The notes: generated by a model from the sequence alone, not told the origin. A stretch of DNA of 64,000 nucleotides from Aquimarina mytili (GCF_016735115.1 NZ_JAERQJ010000007.1:124001-188000), one strand, 5' to 3'; positions 17,348 through 26,139 are shown, counted from the first letter of the stretch. Made by a program: numbers and translations.

Positions 17348-18007
17348 TTAGTGTTTTTCTTTAATTAATTCAGGGAATTTTGATTGAAATCTCTTCAATC
17401 TTGGGATAGATACATTTCTAATGTATCCGTTATTAGGATTTCTTTTCTCATAATCTTGATGATATCCTTCTCCTTTCCAGAATTTTTGAAAAGGCATAAC
17501 CTCTGCGGCGATCCTTCTGTTTGTTTTTTTACCTAGTGCAGCTTTCTTTTCTTCAATTATTTTTTTCTGTTCTTCATTTTGGTAGAAAATGATGGATCGG
17601 TATTGCGAACCATGGTCTGGTCCTTGTCCATTTATCTGTGTTGGGTTTTGAGATCCAAAATATACATCGACTAAAGTTGCAAAGGATACAATTTTTGGGT
17701 CATAATATATTTCTACAGCTTCGGCATGACCAGTTCTTCCGGTATTGCTTGCTTCATAGGTGGGGTTTTCGGTATGACCGCCAGAGTATCCTGATATCGA
17801 TTCTTGTACACCTTTTACACTTTCATAGATTGCTTCTACGCACCAAAAACAACCACTTGCAAAATAAGCTCTCTCTATTCCGTCAACAGCTTCTACTTGA
17901 ACAGGGTCTAAGTTTGGCTTGGTATCTTTTTTTGTTGGTTGGCTGTTGCTTTGACAACTAGTCATTAAAAATGTAATGGTCAATACTATATATGGTATTC
18001 TTTTCAT
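17348..18007 (-). CDS. msrA: Peptide methionine-S-sulfoxide reductase MsrA, lipoprotein form
   Basis: A 219-residue MsrA that reduces the S-epimer of methionine sulfoxide in oxidised proteins. An N-terminal lipoprotein signal (LTITFLMTSCQSN) puts it in the envelope, unlike the cytoplasmic E. coli enzyme. The catalytic motif reads GCFWC (Cys53 catalytic, with a second Cys56 where many MsrA have Gly). GYSGGHTENPTYE, GHAEAVE and the C-terminal GYHQDYEKRNP are present. Candidate resolving cysteines of the C-terminal type are absent, which makes Cys56 a likely resolving residue. It is a single gene upstream of the rho terminator on the same strand. Confidence 0.95.
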   Translation of the reverse strand: MKRIPYIVLTITFLMTSCQSNSQPTKKDTKPNLDPVQVEAVDGIERAYFASGCFWCVEAIYESVKGVQESISGYSGGHTENPTYEASNTGRTGHAEAVEIYYDPKIVSFATLVDVYFGSQNPTQINGQGPDHGSQYRSIIFYQNEEQKKIIEEKKAALGKKTNRRIAAEVMPFQKFWKGEGYHQDYEKRNPNNGYIRNVSIPRLKRFQSKFPELIKEKH

Positions 18008-18113
18008 GATGATATAAAATTTTGTAATTGGTCAGTTTTTTCTATTAAAACTTTCAAAAAGAATGTATTTCTACTAAAAATAAGGAAATAAATACTTTTA
18101 AAGAATGAGTAAA

Positions 18114-18149
18114 TAAAAAAAGGCTGTCTAAATTGACAGCCTTTTTTTA
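18114..18149 (-). terminator. Terminator downstream of rho
   Basis: AGGCTGTC and GACAGCCT form an 8 bp stem with a 6-base loop, flanked by an A-run on the left and a T-run on the right. It lies just beyond the rho stop codon on the minus strand and could act both ways. Confidence 0.85.
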
Positions 18150-18167
18150 TTAGATTATTGATTTTGA

Positions 18168-19811
18168 TTATCCATTCATGGAAATTAGAAATTCATCATT
18201 GTTTTTTGTTTGCTTGAAACGTTCGTTGATAAACTCCATAGCTTCTACAGGATTCATGTCGGCTAGATATTTACGCATTACCCACATTCTTTGAATTGTT
18301 GCATCATCAAGTAATAAATCATCTCGACGTGTACTTGAAGAAGTGAGATCGATAGCTGGAAAGATTCTACGGTTCGAAATTTTACGATCCAATTGTAACT
18401 CCATATTACCAGTACCTTTAAATTCTTCAAAAATTACCTCGTCCATTTTTGATCCGGTTTCAGTCAATGCGGTTGCAATTATTGTAAGTGAACCTCCATT
18501 CTCAATATTACGTGCAGCTCCAAAGAAACGTTTAGGTTTGTGCAATGCATTGGCGTCAACACCACCACTTAATATTTTACCACTTGCAGGTTGAACAGTG
18601 TTGTATGCTCTTGCTAAACGAGTGATCGAATCTAGTAATATTACTACATCATGACCGCATTCTACTAATCTCTTTGCTTTTTCAAGAACTATATTAGCAA
18701 CTTTTACATGCTCGTTGGCTTCTTTATCAAAAGTAGAAGCAACAACTTCTCCTTTAACATTTCGCTGCATGTCTGTTACTTCTTCTGGTCTTTCGTCTAT
18801 AAGAAGTATCATTTGGTATACTTCGGGATGATTTGCAGCAATTGCATTGGCAACATCCTTAAGTAGCATCGTTTTACCGGTTTTGGGTTGTGATACGATC
18901 ATACCACGTTGTCCTTTACCAATAGGAGCAAAAAGATCCATAATTCTAGTCGAAATAGTACTTTGTCTTTCTGCAATATTGAATTTTTCTTGTGGAAATA
19001 AAGGGGTCAAGTGCTCAAACGAAACTCGATCTCTTACTACTTGTGGGTCAAGTCCATTAATCTTATTTACCTTTATAAGAGGAAAATATTTTTCACCTTC
19101 TTTTGGAGGTCGTACTTGTCCTAATACTGTGTCACCTGTTTTAAGACCGAAAAGCCTAATCTGTGATTGAGAAACGTAAATATCATCTGGTGATGAAAGG
19201 TAATTGTAATCACTAGAGCGCAAGAAACCATATCCGTCTTGCATAATATCCAGAACTCCTTCACTTTCTATGATGGCATCAAATTCAAAATCAGGTTCTT
19301 TGTAACGATTTCTGTTATCTCTGTTTCCGTTATCCCGATTTCCACCTTCTTTCTTAGGGTTTCTATTTTTGTTTTGAGATGGTTTATCACCACCTCTATT
19401 TCGGTTGTCTTTTTTATCTTCTCTTTTATCCTCTTTTGCCTGTTGTGGTTTGTTGCTTTCACCACTTCCTTTATGGCTTTTATCTTCTTGAGTAAATGAA
19501 GCTGTTTCTTTTTTGTTTTCTTTGGATGTTCTTGCTTCTTTATCTGTAGGATTTGACTCGTCTGTTTTGCGAGTTCTTGGGCGTCTTTGACGAGGATTAG
19601 CTTTAGGCTTTTCAGATTCATCCTTAGCTTTAACTGAAGAATCTTCTTTGATAGCTTCTTTTACTTTGCTGGGATTTGCGGCTTGATGGTCCAATATTTG
19701 GTATACCAAATCTAATTTCTTTAGGGTGCGAAATTTTGGTACATTCAAGGTTTTTGCAATTTCCTGTAATTCAGGAAGCTTTTTTGCTTTTAATTCAGAA
19801 ATCTCTAACAT
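18168..19811 (-). CDS. rho: Transcription termination factor Rho with long charged insertion
   Basis: A 547-residue Rho, longer than the E. coli protein (419). The SAP-like Rho N-terminal domain is at about 4-42. It is followed by an Arg/Lys/Asn/Asp-rich, low-complexity insertion (about 45-175) typical of Bacteroidota. The RNA-binding cold-shock-like domain (about 183-255) precedes the RecA-type motor with Walker A QPKTGKT (about 308-314). The [20 protein letters not shown] and [17 protein letters not shown] segments are classical. Rho terminates transcription as a hexameric RNA helicase. It is divergent from the DUF4293 gene. A leader hairpin lies at 19891-19913. Confidence 0.98.
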   Translation of the reverse strand: MLEISELKAKKLPELQEIAKTLNVPKFRTLKKLDLVYQILDHQAANPSKVKEAIKEDSSVKAKDESEKPKANPRQRRPRTRKTDESNPTDKEARTSKENKKETASFTQEDKSHKGSGESNKPQQAKEDKREDKKDNRNRGGDKPSQNKNRNPKKEGGNRDNGNRDNRNRYKEPDFEFDAIIESEGVLDIMQDGYGFLRSSDYNYLSSPDDIYVSQSQIRLFGLKTGDTVLGQVRPPKEGEKYFPLIKVNKINGLDPQVVRDRVSFEHLTPLFPQEKFNIAERQSTISTRIMDLFAPIGKGQRGMIVSQPKTGKTMLLKDVANAIAANHPEVYQMILLIDERPEEVTDMQRNVKGEVVASTFDKEANEHVKVANIVLEKAKRLVECGHDVVILLDSITRLARAYNTVQPASGKILSGGVDANALHKPKRFFGAARNIENGGSLTIIATALTETGSKMDEVIFEEFKGTGNMELQLDRKISNRRIFPAIDLTSSSTRRDDLLLDDATIQRMWVMRKYLADMNPVEAMEFINERFKQTKNNDEFLISMNG

Positions 19812-19890
19812 TTAAATTTGTTGTATAATTTATGTTTTTGGTATAAATTTTCTAAAGAAGAATTCTAGGAAAATTTTATTTCGAAGGTAA

Positions 19891-19913
19891 GTAACCTTAG
19901 TTGAGAAGGTTAC
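19891..19913 (-). promoter_or_regulatory. Hairpin in the rho leader
   Basis: GTAACCTT and AAGGTTAC form an 8 bp stem with a 7-base loop, between the predicted rho promoter (19927) and its start (19811). It has no T-run on the rho strand. Rho leaders are known to be autoregulated in other bacteria; a role here is inference. Confidence 0.45.
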
Positions 19914-19926
19914 ACGTTTTGTGCTG

Positions 19927-19934
19927 CAAGTATA
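19927..19934 (-). promoter_or_regulatory. Candidate -7 element for rho
   Basis: On the minus strand TATACTTG differs from TAnnTTTG at one position. It lies about 115 bp before the rho start codon. Confidence 0.4.
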
Positions 19935-19980
19935 CGACTTTATTTTTGATTTTTTACACATATTTATAAAAAGAAACTCT

Positions 19981-19988
19981 TATTTTTG
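19981..19988 (+). promoter_or_regulatory. Bacteroidota -7 element for the DUF4293 gene
   Basis: TATTTTTG matches TAnnTTTG and lies 24 bp before the ATG at 20012. Confidence 0.55.
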
Positions 19989-20011
19989 CTTTTCTGTAAG
20001 AAAAAATTGTA

Positions 20012-20422
20012 ATGTTACAAAGAATTCAAACTTTATACCTATTATTAGCCTCAGTTGTTTCTGGAGTGTTATGCATATATTTACCATATGGAATGGATCA
20101 AAATGGGATAGAGTTGTATGCGTTAGGAGAAAATTTTCTTTTAAGTATGTTTATGGGATCTGCTGTTTTATCGTTGATCGCTATTTTTTTATTTAAAAAC
20201 AGAAAGCTTCAATTTGTATTGGGGCGTATTAATATAATATTAAACTTTATTTTACTAGGAGTATTTGTTTATTGGTCACTAACGGTATCTGGAGAAACTA
20301 AAATTTCTGAGAAAGGTATTGGGATGTTGATTCCTATTATTTCTATCGTTTTATTAGTGATGGCTAACAAAGCCATTAAAAAGGATGAGAATCTCGTAAA
20401 ATCTGTTGATCGATTACGATAA
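20012..20422 (+). CDS. DUF4293 family membrane protein
   Basis: A 136-residue integral membrane protein with four predicted helices (about 5-25, 42-62, 68-88 and 103-121). The start MLQRIQTLYLLLA is the recurrent N-terminus of DUF4293 proteins, which are found next to rho throughout Bacteroidota. No function is known to me. The gene is divergent from rho and is separated from the convergent phosphoesterase gene by a strong bidirectional terminator. Confidence 0.85.
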   Translation: MLQRIQTLYLLLASVVSGVLCIYLPYGMDQNGIELYALGENFLLSMFMGSAVLSLIAIFLFKNRKLQFVLGRINIILNFILLGVFVYWSLTVSGETKISEKGIGMLIPIISIVLLVMANKAIKKDENLVKSVDRLR

Positions 20423-20451
20423 ACCTAACATCTTAGTAGTATTAGTGCGTT

Positions 20452-20485
20452 AAAACCCGGAGCATGCCAACTCCGGGTTTTATTT
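20452..20485 (+). terminator. Bidirectional terminator between DUF4293 and phosphoesterase genes
   Basis: AAAACCCGGAG and CTCCGGGTTTT pair perfectly over 11 bp with an 8-base loop. The A/T ends serve both convergent genes. Confidence 0.9.
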
Positions 20486-20974
20486 TTTACCTAATTCTAT
20501 CACTTCAAGGTTTTCAATTTTACCCTTATCTAAAGTAAACCTGAGCATGGTTCTGATTTTGTGAAAACCATGAGTGCCAGCAGCACCAGGGTTCATATGT
20601 AATAAGTCATTTTTATGATCGGGGATTACCTTTAATATATGTGAATGTCCGCAGATAAATAGCTTAGGAGGATTGGTTCTGATCTCATCACGGGTGTTTA
20701 TGTTGTATTTTGGGGGATATCCTCCGATATGCGTGATCCATACCGAGACGCCTTCGCAAATAAATCGTTGGTGTAAAGGAAAAGTGGCCCTGGCTTTATC
20801 GTTATCAATATTGCCATAAACAGCTCTCAAGGGTTTTAGAGTTTCGATACTATCGGTAACTTTAAGATCTCCAATGTCTCCGGCATGCCATACTTCATCA
20901 GCCTCTTTTACATAATGTAATATTCGATCATCTATATAACTATGAGTGTCACTGAGTAGAAGAATTTTTTTCAC
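20480..20974 (-). CDS. YfcE/MJ0936-type metallophosphoesterase
   Basis: A 164-residue single-domain calcineurin-like phosphoesterase of the YfcE/MJ0936 group. The metal-binding motifs are intact: LLLSDTHS (residues 5-12), WHAGDIGD (29-36), GNID (54-57), THIG (81-84) and CGHSH (108-112). Members hydrolyse phosphodiesters in vitro with Mn2+; physiological substrates are mostly unknown. It is cytoplasmic, with no signal peptide. The gene is divergent from truA and ends in the shared terminator hairpin at 20452. Confidence 0.92.
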   Translation of the reverse strand: MKKILLLSDTHSYIDDRILHYVKEADEVWHAGDIGDLKVTDSIETLKPLRAVYGNIDNDKARATFPLHQRFICEGVSVWITHIGGYPPKYNINTRDEIRTNPPKLFICGHSHILKVIPDHKNDLLHMNPGAAGTHGFHKIRTMLRFTLDKGKIENLEVIELGKK

Positions 20975-21052
20975 AAAAAAAGTATAAAAATGATTTATAG
21001 GGTTATAAGAAAACAGAGTTCAAATAGTGATATATATCTATATTTTTAAAAC

Positions 21053-21060
21053 TATATTTG
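21053..21060 (+). promoter_or_regulatory. Bacteroidota -7 element for truA
   Basis: TATATTTG matches TAnnTTTG and lies 30 bp before the TTG start at 21091. Confidence 0.6.
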
Positions 21061-21090
21061 CGCTCTGCTTTAATACAAAAATAGAATACT

Positions 21091-21837
21091 TTGAGATATT
21101 TTTTAGAACTTTCTTACAACGGGACACGATACCATGGGTGGCAGCGGCAACCTAATGCAATTTCTATCCAGGAAGTTTTAGAAGATTCTCTATCTACTGT
21201 GTTAAGAATAAAAACCGACATTGTTGGGGCTGGACGCACTGATACAGGAGTTCATGCCAGACAAATCATGGCGCATTTTGATCTAGATCGAGAAATAGAG
21301 TCGGATGTATTAAAGTATAAGCTTAATTCTATTTTACCTGCAGAGATAGCAATTAGAAAAATACATGCTGTAAAAAGTGATGCTCATGCTCGTTTTGATG
21401 CTGATAGTAGATCGTATGAGTATCATATTACTTTTGTAAAAGACCCTTTTCAAATTAATACTGCGTATTATTTGAAAAAACCATTGGATGTTGATTTGAT
21501 GAATGAGGCTGCTAAATTACTGTTAAACTATACTAATTTTAAATGCTTTAGTAAGTCCAAAACCGATGTAAAAACGTATAATTGTACGATAACGAAAGCT
21601 ATATGGGTTAGAGATAATGATCAATTGATCTTTAATATTTCAGCTAATCGTTTTCTAAGAAATATGGTAAGAGCTATTGTCGGAACTCTTATTGAGATTG
21701 GAGAGCATAAACTTAATAAAGAAGATTTAATACAAATTATTAAAAGCGAGGACCGCAGTCAGGCAGGATATTCGGTTCCAGCACATGGATTATATTTAAC
21801 AGAGGTACATTACCCAAAAACTATATACATTTCATAG
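21091..21837 (+). CDS. truA: tRNA pseudouridine(38-40) synthase TruA (TTG start)
   Basis: A 248-residue pseudouridine synthase that acts on positions 38-40 of the tRNA anticodon arm. The catalytic Asp is D51 in GAGRTDTGVHA. ELSYNGTRYHGWQRQ, the RFDADSRSYEYHI region and RFLRNMVRAIVGTLIEIG are standard. The start is a TTG at 21091: it gives the family N-terminus (M)RYFLELSYNGT and there is no ATG nearby. The stop codon is directly followed by the ATG of the ABC exporter gene, so the two are probably translated from one mRNA. Confidence 0.96.
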   Translation: MRYFLELSYNGTRYHGWQRQPNAISIQEVLEDSLSTVLRIKTDIVGAGRTDTGVHARQIMAHFDLDREIESDVLKYKLNSILPAEIAIRKIHAVKSDAHARFDADSRSYEYHITFVKDPFQINTAYYLKKPLDVDLMNEAAKLLLNYTNFKCFSKSKTDVKTYNCTITKAIWVRDNDQLIFNISANRFLRNMVRAIVGTLIEIGEHKLNKEDLIQIIKSEDRSQAGYSVPAHGLYLTEVHYPKTIYIS

Positions 21838-23604
21838 ATGGCAGAAAAGAGCGGTAAAGCATTTGATTTTAAATTGTTCAGAAGGTTGATTAGACATACT
21901 AACCCCTATCGTCTGACTTTTTATTTTGTGGCGTTTTCGGCTATTCTCTTATCAGTGTTTGCTGTCTTAAGACCTTATTTATTGCAACAAGCAATTGATA
22001 GAACTATTATTCCTAAGGATAGTGAATTGCTAGTTTATTTTATTAGCATGATGCTGGGAGTTTTGTTCCTAGAAGTTATCTCACAATTTTTATTCATTTA
22101 TTTCGCAAATTGGCTAGGTCAAGAGGTGATTCGTGATATCAGGGTAACTCTCTTTAAGCATATGCTTGGTTTTAAAAAACAGTATTATGATCAATCGGCG
22201 GTGGGTAGATTGGTAACAAGAGCTGTTAGTGATATTGAGACGATTGCTAGTATTTTTAGTCAGGGGTTATTTATGATTATTAGTGATCTGTTAAAAATGC
22301 TCGTGATTTTAGGATATATGCTATATCAAAGTTGGCAGCTTACATTACTGGTTTTAGCAGTACTTCCTTTAATATTATATGCTACAAGAATTTTTCAAAA
22401 GAAAATGAAAGCAGCATTTGAAGAAGTTAGAACCCAGGTTTCTAATCTAAATTCTTTTGTACAGGAGCGAATCACAGGGATGAAGATCGTTCAGTTATTT
22501 ACTAGAGAAGAAACAGAATACACTAATTTTAAAGAAATTAATGAAAAGCATAAAAAGGGTTGGATTAAAACAGTTTGGTATAACTCTATATTTTTCCCAA
22601 TAGCGGAAATGTCAAGCTCAATTACAATAGGACTAATAGTCTGGTTTGGGGGGCTTAGAGCTGCACAAGGCGATGTTATAACATTGGGTGTTGTAATTGC
22701 TTTTATAGAATTGTCTCAAATGCTTTTTAGACCATTACGCCAGATTGCTGATAAGTTTAATACACTACAAATGGGTATGGTAGCGGCTAATAGAGTATTT
22801 GCCATATTGGATACAGATTCTAAGATAGATAATAAAGGAAATATATCTGTAGAACATATGAATGGTAAGATTTCGTTCAATAATGTTCGGTTTAGTTATT
22901 TAGAAGGAGAAGAGGTGTTAAAGGGTGTGTCACTGGATGTTAATGTAGGAGAAACCATTGCAATTGTTGGTGCTACTGGAGCTGGAAAATCGACTATCAT
23001 TAATCTATTGAGTAGGTTTTATGAGATTGACAGCGGTGTAATAACTATTGATGATACCGATATTAAAGATATAGAATTACAATCTTTGAGAAGTCATATT
23101 GCGGTAGTACTGCAGGATGTGTTTTTATTTGCAGATACCATTTTAAACAATATTACGCTTAACAATCCTGATATCTCAGAAGAACAAGTGCATCAAGCGG
23201 CCAAAGAAATTGGAATTCATGAGTTTATATTGAGTCTTCCAGAAGGATATCATTATAATGTAAAAGAAAGAGGCGTTATGTTATCCTCTGGGCAACGGCA
23301 ATTGATTTCTTTTCTAAGGGCATATGTTACAAATCCAGGAATATTAGTTCTGGACGAAGCTACATCCTCTATTGATTCTCATAGTGAAGAATTAATTCAG
23401 GATGCGACAGATAAAATTACTAAAGGAAGAACTTCAATAGTAATTGCTCATCGACTAGCAACTATCAAAAATGCTGATAAAATTATTGTTATGGACCAAG
23501 GGAAAATTGTTGAGCAAGGTAATCATAATGAGCTTCTTGAGATCGCTGATGGATATTATCGAAACCTTTATGAAGTTCAGTTCGCTACGGCTGTAGAAGA
23601 GTAA
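21838..23604 (+). CDS. ABC transporter ATP-binding/permease protein (MsbA-like)
   Basis: A 588-residue fused half-transporter. A six-helix exporter domain (about 20-320) is followed by a complete nucleotide-binding domain. Walker A is GATGAGKST (about 378-386), the Q-loop lies in VLQDVFLFADT, the signature is LSSGQRQL (about 481), Walker B is ILVLDEAT and the H-loop is IAHRLAT. It would act as a homodimer in the inner membrane, exporting a lipid or hydrophobic molecule; the substrate cannot be read from sequence. All ATPase motifs are canonical, unlike the exporter at 33651. It follows truA with no gap and ends 5 bp from the convergent cdaA stop. Confidence 0.93.
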   Translation: MAEKSGKAFDFKLFRRLIRHTNPYRLTFYFVAFSAILLSVFAVLRPYLLQQAIDRTIIPKDSELLVYFISMMLGVLFLEVISQFLFIYFANWLGQEVIRDIRVTLFKHMLGFKKQYYDQSAVGRLVTRAVSDIETIASIFSQGLFMIISDLLKMLVILGYMLYQSWQLTLLVLAVLPLILYATRIFQKKMKAAFEEVRTQVSNLNSFVQERITGMKIVQLFTREETEYTNFKEINEKHKKGWIKTVWYNSIFFPIAEMSSSITIGLIVWFGGLRAAQGDVITLGVVIAFIELSQMLFRPLRQIADKFNTLQMGMVAANRVFAILDTDSKIDNKGNISVEHMNGKISFNNVRFSYLEGEEVLKGVSLDVNVGETIAIVGATGAGKSTIINLLSRFYEIDSGVITIDDTDIKDIELQSLRSHIAVVLQDVFLFADTILNNITLNNPDISEEQVHQAAKEIGIHEFILSLPEGYHYNVKERGVMLSSGQRQLISFLRAYVTNPGILVLDEATSSIDSHSEELIQDATDKITKGRTSIVIAHRLATIKNADKIIVMDQGKIVEQGNHNELLEIADGYYRNLYEVQFATAVEE

Positions 23605-23609
23605 TGTTA

Positions 23610-24455
23610 TTATACTAAGTCTCGTTTGATTATTTCTATTAGTTCTTCCTGAGTTTTAAATATTTTAAACTCTCCGTTTTTTACATATGAGATCTTGCCG
23701 GTTTCCTCACTCACTACCAGTGCTAAGGCGTCAGTTTTTTCGGTAATACCCACTGCTGCTCTGTGACGTAAACCAAATCGTAGTGGCATAGTATTGCTAT
23801 TTGTAACAGGTAAAATAACACGAGTTGCTACAATGTGGTTGTCTTCAATTATCATGGCACCATCATGAAGTGGACTGTTTTTATAGAAAACACTTTCTAA
23901 AATAGGAGTGTTGATTAGAATGTCCATAGAATCTCCTGAGGTTTTTACAAAATCAAGAGAAGTATTTCTTTTGATAACAATCAGCGCTCCAGTATTTGTT
24001 TTTCCCATGCTATTGCAAGCTTCAACAATTGCTTTTACGTTGGTTACACTATCCTCTGGAGTATCTCTAATAAATTTTAGTTGCCGCAAGAATTTGCGTC
24101 GTCTTCCAAAATTTGTAGAGCCTATCATAAGCAAGAATTTTCTAATTTCTTGCTGAAACACTACGATAAGAGCAAACATTCCAACGCCAATAAACTCACC
24201 TAGTACACTACTTAACATTTCCATGGCAAGAAATTGAGTAAGTTTCCATACCAGGTAAATAATAACGATCCCTATAAAAATATTGATAGCTGCTGTTCCC
24301 TTAACCAACTTATAAATATAGTACAACAAAAAAGCGACTAGAACAATATCTAGTACATCAAGTATTCTAAGGTTAATTAAATCCAAAGTGTCGGGAGTTT
24401 TTGTAAAAATAGAAAAATTAGTGAAACCTTGTTTTGAAAAGCTAGAAAAGCGCAT
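23610..24455 (-). CDS. cdaA: Diadenylate cyclase CdaA (c-di-AMP synthase)
   Basis: A membrane-bound diadenylate cyclase making c-di-AMP from two ATP. Three membrane helices (about 35-52, 57-74 and 85-101) precede a DAC domain with the DGA motif (198-200, LHDGAMII) and RHRAAVG (230-236). Two starts are possible. The ATG at 24455 gives 281 residues, but its first codons (MRFSSFSKQGF) come from a 36 bp sequence repeated upstream. A TTG at 24386 gives MDLINLRILDVLD, which is the usual N-terminus of flavobacterial CdaA, for 258 residues. I think the TTG is quite likely the original start. The gene converges on the ABC exporter and shares the minus strand with folP. Confidence 0.93.
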   Translation of the reverse strand: MRFSSFSKQGFTNFSIFTKTPDTLDLINLRILDVLDIVLVAFLLYYIYKLVKGTAAINIFIGIVIIYLVWKLTQFLAMEMLSSVLGEFIGVGMFALIVVFQQEIRKFLLMIGSTNFGRRRKFLRQLKFIRDTPEDSVTNVKAIVEACNSMGKTNTGALIVIKRNTSLDFVKTSGDSMDILINTPILESVFYKNSPLHDGAMIIEDNHIVATRVILPVTNSNTMPLRFGLRHRAAVGITEKTDALALVVSEETGKISYVKNGEFKIFKTQEELIEIIKRDLV

Positions 24456-24478
24456 TCAAAATAATTGGTTTCACTAAT
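24417..24478 (-). promoter_or_regulatory. Inverted-repeat module enclosing the upstream cdaA ATG
   Basis: ATTAGTGAAACC (24417-24428) and GGTTTCACTAAT (24467-24478) are exact reverse complements. Between them lies a second stem, TTTTGAA with TTCAAAA, whose loop holds the ATG at 24455. On the cdaA strand this would fold into one long hairpin covering that ATG. A control role is inference. Confidence 0.6.
24429..24464. repeat. 36 bp direct repeat, copy A (over the cdaA start)
   Basis: This 36 bp sequence (starts TTGTTTTGAAAAGC, ends GCGCATTCAAAATAA) recurs exactly at 24519-24554, a 90 bp period. Copy A includes the ATG at 24455. Confidence 0.95.
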
Positions 24479-24496
24479 CCCGCTGTAGAGCGGGAT
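24477..24496 (-). repeat. Short palindrome in the cdaA leader (copy 2 of a dispersed element)
   Basis: ATCCCGCT-GTAG-AGCGGGAT has the same 8 bp stem as the argS-leader palindrome at 2348-2367, with a one-base loop change. It lies between the two 36 bp repeats, 21 bp before the ATG at 24455. Confidence 0.8.
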
Positions 24497-24518
24497 CCAA
24501 TTTTTTAGAAGAATGATT

Positions 24519-24554
24519 TTGTTTTGAAAAGCTAGAAAAGCGCATTCAAAATAA
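24519..24554. repeat. 36 bp direct repeat, copy B (upstream of cdaA)
   Basis: An exact second copy of 24429-24464. Read on the minus strand it also starts an ATG frame (24545) that stops after 23 codons, inside the palindrome, so it could only encode a short leader peptide. Confidence 0.95.
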
Positions 24555-24601
24555 GTGGTAACATTAATTCTGTTATCGATTAAGAGTTAATAATAGCACA
24601 A

Positions 24602-25423
24602 TCATTTTACAGAGTCTGTTAACTTAATACATTCTATAGCTTCTTTTACATCGTGTACTCTTAGGATAGAAGATCCATTTTGTAGAGCAATTGTATTTAA
24701 CACTGTCGTTCCGTTTAATGCATCTGCAGGTAAAACATCAAGGGTTTTGTAAATCATAGATTTTCTAGATACTCCAGATAATATAGGCGTATCATGCACT
24801 TGCAATAGTGCAAGATTTTTTAGAAGTTCAAAATTTTGCGAAATATTTTTTGCAAAACCAAAACCTGGATCTATAATGATGTCATTAATACCATATTTTC
24901 TTGCTTCAGCGATTTTTTCAGCAAAATAAATATTTATTTCATGAATCATATTGTTGTATTGATCTTCTGATTTCATAGTTTGGGGTGTTCCTCTCATGTG
25001 CATCATTATATATGGTACTTTCAGTTTTCCCACACATTGAATCATATTTTGATCCATATTTCCGGCAGAAATATCATTAATTATTGAAGCTCCTGCTGCA
25101 ATACACTCTTTGGCAATTACACTTCTAAATGTATCGATTGATAATAAGATGTTAGGAAATGTTTGTATAAGCAGTTCAACTATAGGAAGAATTCTTTCTT
25201 GTTCTTCCTGCTCAGATATATGTTTTGCACCGGGTCTTGATGAATATGCGCCTACATCAATAAATGTTGCACCTTCATTAAGTATTTTTTCTGTCTGTGC
25301 TAAAATTTGGGATTCATTTTTGTATTTACCTCCATCATAAAATGAATCTGGAGTAAGGTTTAGAATTCCCATTACTTTTGGAGTGGATAGATCAATTAAA
25401 GAACCTTTGCAGTTGATTGTCAT
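24602..25423 (-). CDS. folP: Dihydropteroate synthase
   Basis: A 273-residue DHPS that joins p-aminobenzoate to hydroxymethyl-dihydropterin pyrophosphate in folate synthesis and is the sulfonamide target. It has VMGILNLTPDSFYDGG (about 18-33), DVGAYSSRPGA with the pterin-site residues, ISAGN, MHMRGTPQTM, DPGFGFAKN and GVSRKSM motifs. It is a TIM-barrel of normal length. It is divergent from the DUF1599 gene by about 80 bp and shares the strand with cdaA, with a 147 bp gap that holds the repeat and palindrome cluster. Confidence 0.97.
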   Translation of the reverse strand: MTINCKGSLIDLSTPKVMGILNLTPDSFYDGGKYKNESQILAQTEKILNEGATFIDVGAYSSRPGAKHISEQEEQERILPIVELLIQTFPNILLSIDTFRSVIAKECIAAGASIINDISAGNMDQNMIQCVGKLKVPYIMMHMRGTPQTMKSEDQYNNMIHEINIYFAEKIAEARKYGINDIIIDPGFGFAKNISQNFELLKNLALLQVHDTPILSGVSRKSMIYKTLDVLPADALNGTTVLNTIALQNGSSILRVHDVKEAIECIKLTDSVK

Positions 25424-25505
25424 TAGGTAGTATTTGGTTTTTTTAGTTTTTTATTTGGTATAATTCCCATATTAAAGCGAAATTTACGCAAAATTCAATA
25501 GTTAT

Positions 25506-26051
25506 ATGCAAGATACATCCACACAATATGATGCAATAATTCATACATGTCGTGACTTATTTATAAAAAAAATGAAAGATTATGGAAGTGCATGGAGAAT
25601 CCTTAGACTCCCTTCGTTGACAGATCAAATTTTTATCAAAGCACAGCGTATTCGTAGCCTGCAAGAAAATGAAGTAAGAAAAGTTGATGAAGGAGAAGCC
25701 TCAGAGTTTATAGGTATCATTAATTATAGTATCATGGCCTTGATACAAATCGAGAATGGAATTGCTGAACAACCTGATTTATCTGTTGATCAGGCAACAA
25801 AACTATATGATAGGCATGTAAAAATTACTAAAGAATTAATGATGAACAAGAATCATGATTATGGCGAAGCATGGCGTGACCTTAGAGTAAGCTCGCTTAC
25901 AGATTTGATTCTTCAGAAGTTGCTTCGGGTAAAGCAAATTGAAGATAATAAAGGAAAAACTCTGGTGAGTGAGGGCATAGATGCTAATTATCAGGATATG
26001 ATTAATTATGCAATATTTGCAATGATTCATTTAGAAGAATCAGATTCATAA
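25506..26051 (+). CDS. DUF1599 domain protein (two tandem repeats)
   Basis: A 181-residue cytoplasmic protein made of two copies of the DUF1599 unit. The first repeat has KKMKDYGSAWRILRLPSLTD (about 23-42), the second NKNHDYGEAWRDLRVSSLTD (about 113-132). Each is followed by a short helix pair ending in INYSIMALIQIE or INYAIFAMIHLE. The family is common in Bacteroidota next to folP. Comparative work has proposed a link to nucleotide modification for this domain group, but I cannot support a reaction here. The divergent folP location is typical. Confidence 0.85.
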   Translation: MQDTSTQYDAIIHTCRDLFIKKMKDYGSAWRILRLPSLTDQIFIKAQRIRSLQENEVRKVDEGEASEFIGIINYSIMALIQIENGIAEQPDLSVDQATKLYDRHVKITKELMMNKNHDYGEAWRDLRVSSLTDLILQKLLRVKQIEDNKGKTLVSEGIDANYQDMINYAIFAMIHLEESDS

Positions 26052-26060
26052 CATTTAAAA

Positions 26061-26097
26061 TACTGTTAAACCTGGTCGAATAAGATTCGAACAGTTG
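26061..26097 (+). other. Hairpin between DUF1599 and MauE/DUF6624 genes
   Basis: TCGAAT-AAG-ATTCGA is an inner 6 bp stem and ACTGTT/AACAGT a nearby outer pair. There is no T-run. It may be a weak terminator or mRNA structure. Confidence 0.35.
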
Positions 26098-26139
26098 TTA
26101 TCTTGCTCAAAATAAATTAAAAATCATAATTATTGTAGT

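Noticed and set aside
24417..24554. End of an insertion sequence
   Set aside because: There is no transposase, no target duplication that I can see and the whole module is below 140 bp. A small repeat or leader element fits better.
26061..26100. TTCGAA-containing hairpin resembling a tRNA T-arm
   Set aside because: No acceptor or anticodon arm around it; only a short intergenic hairpin.
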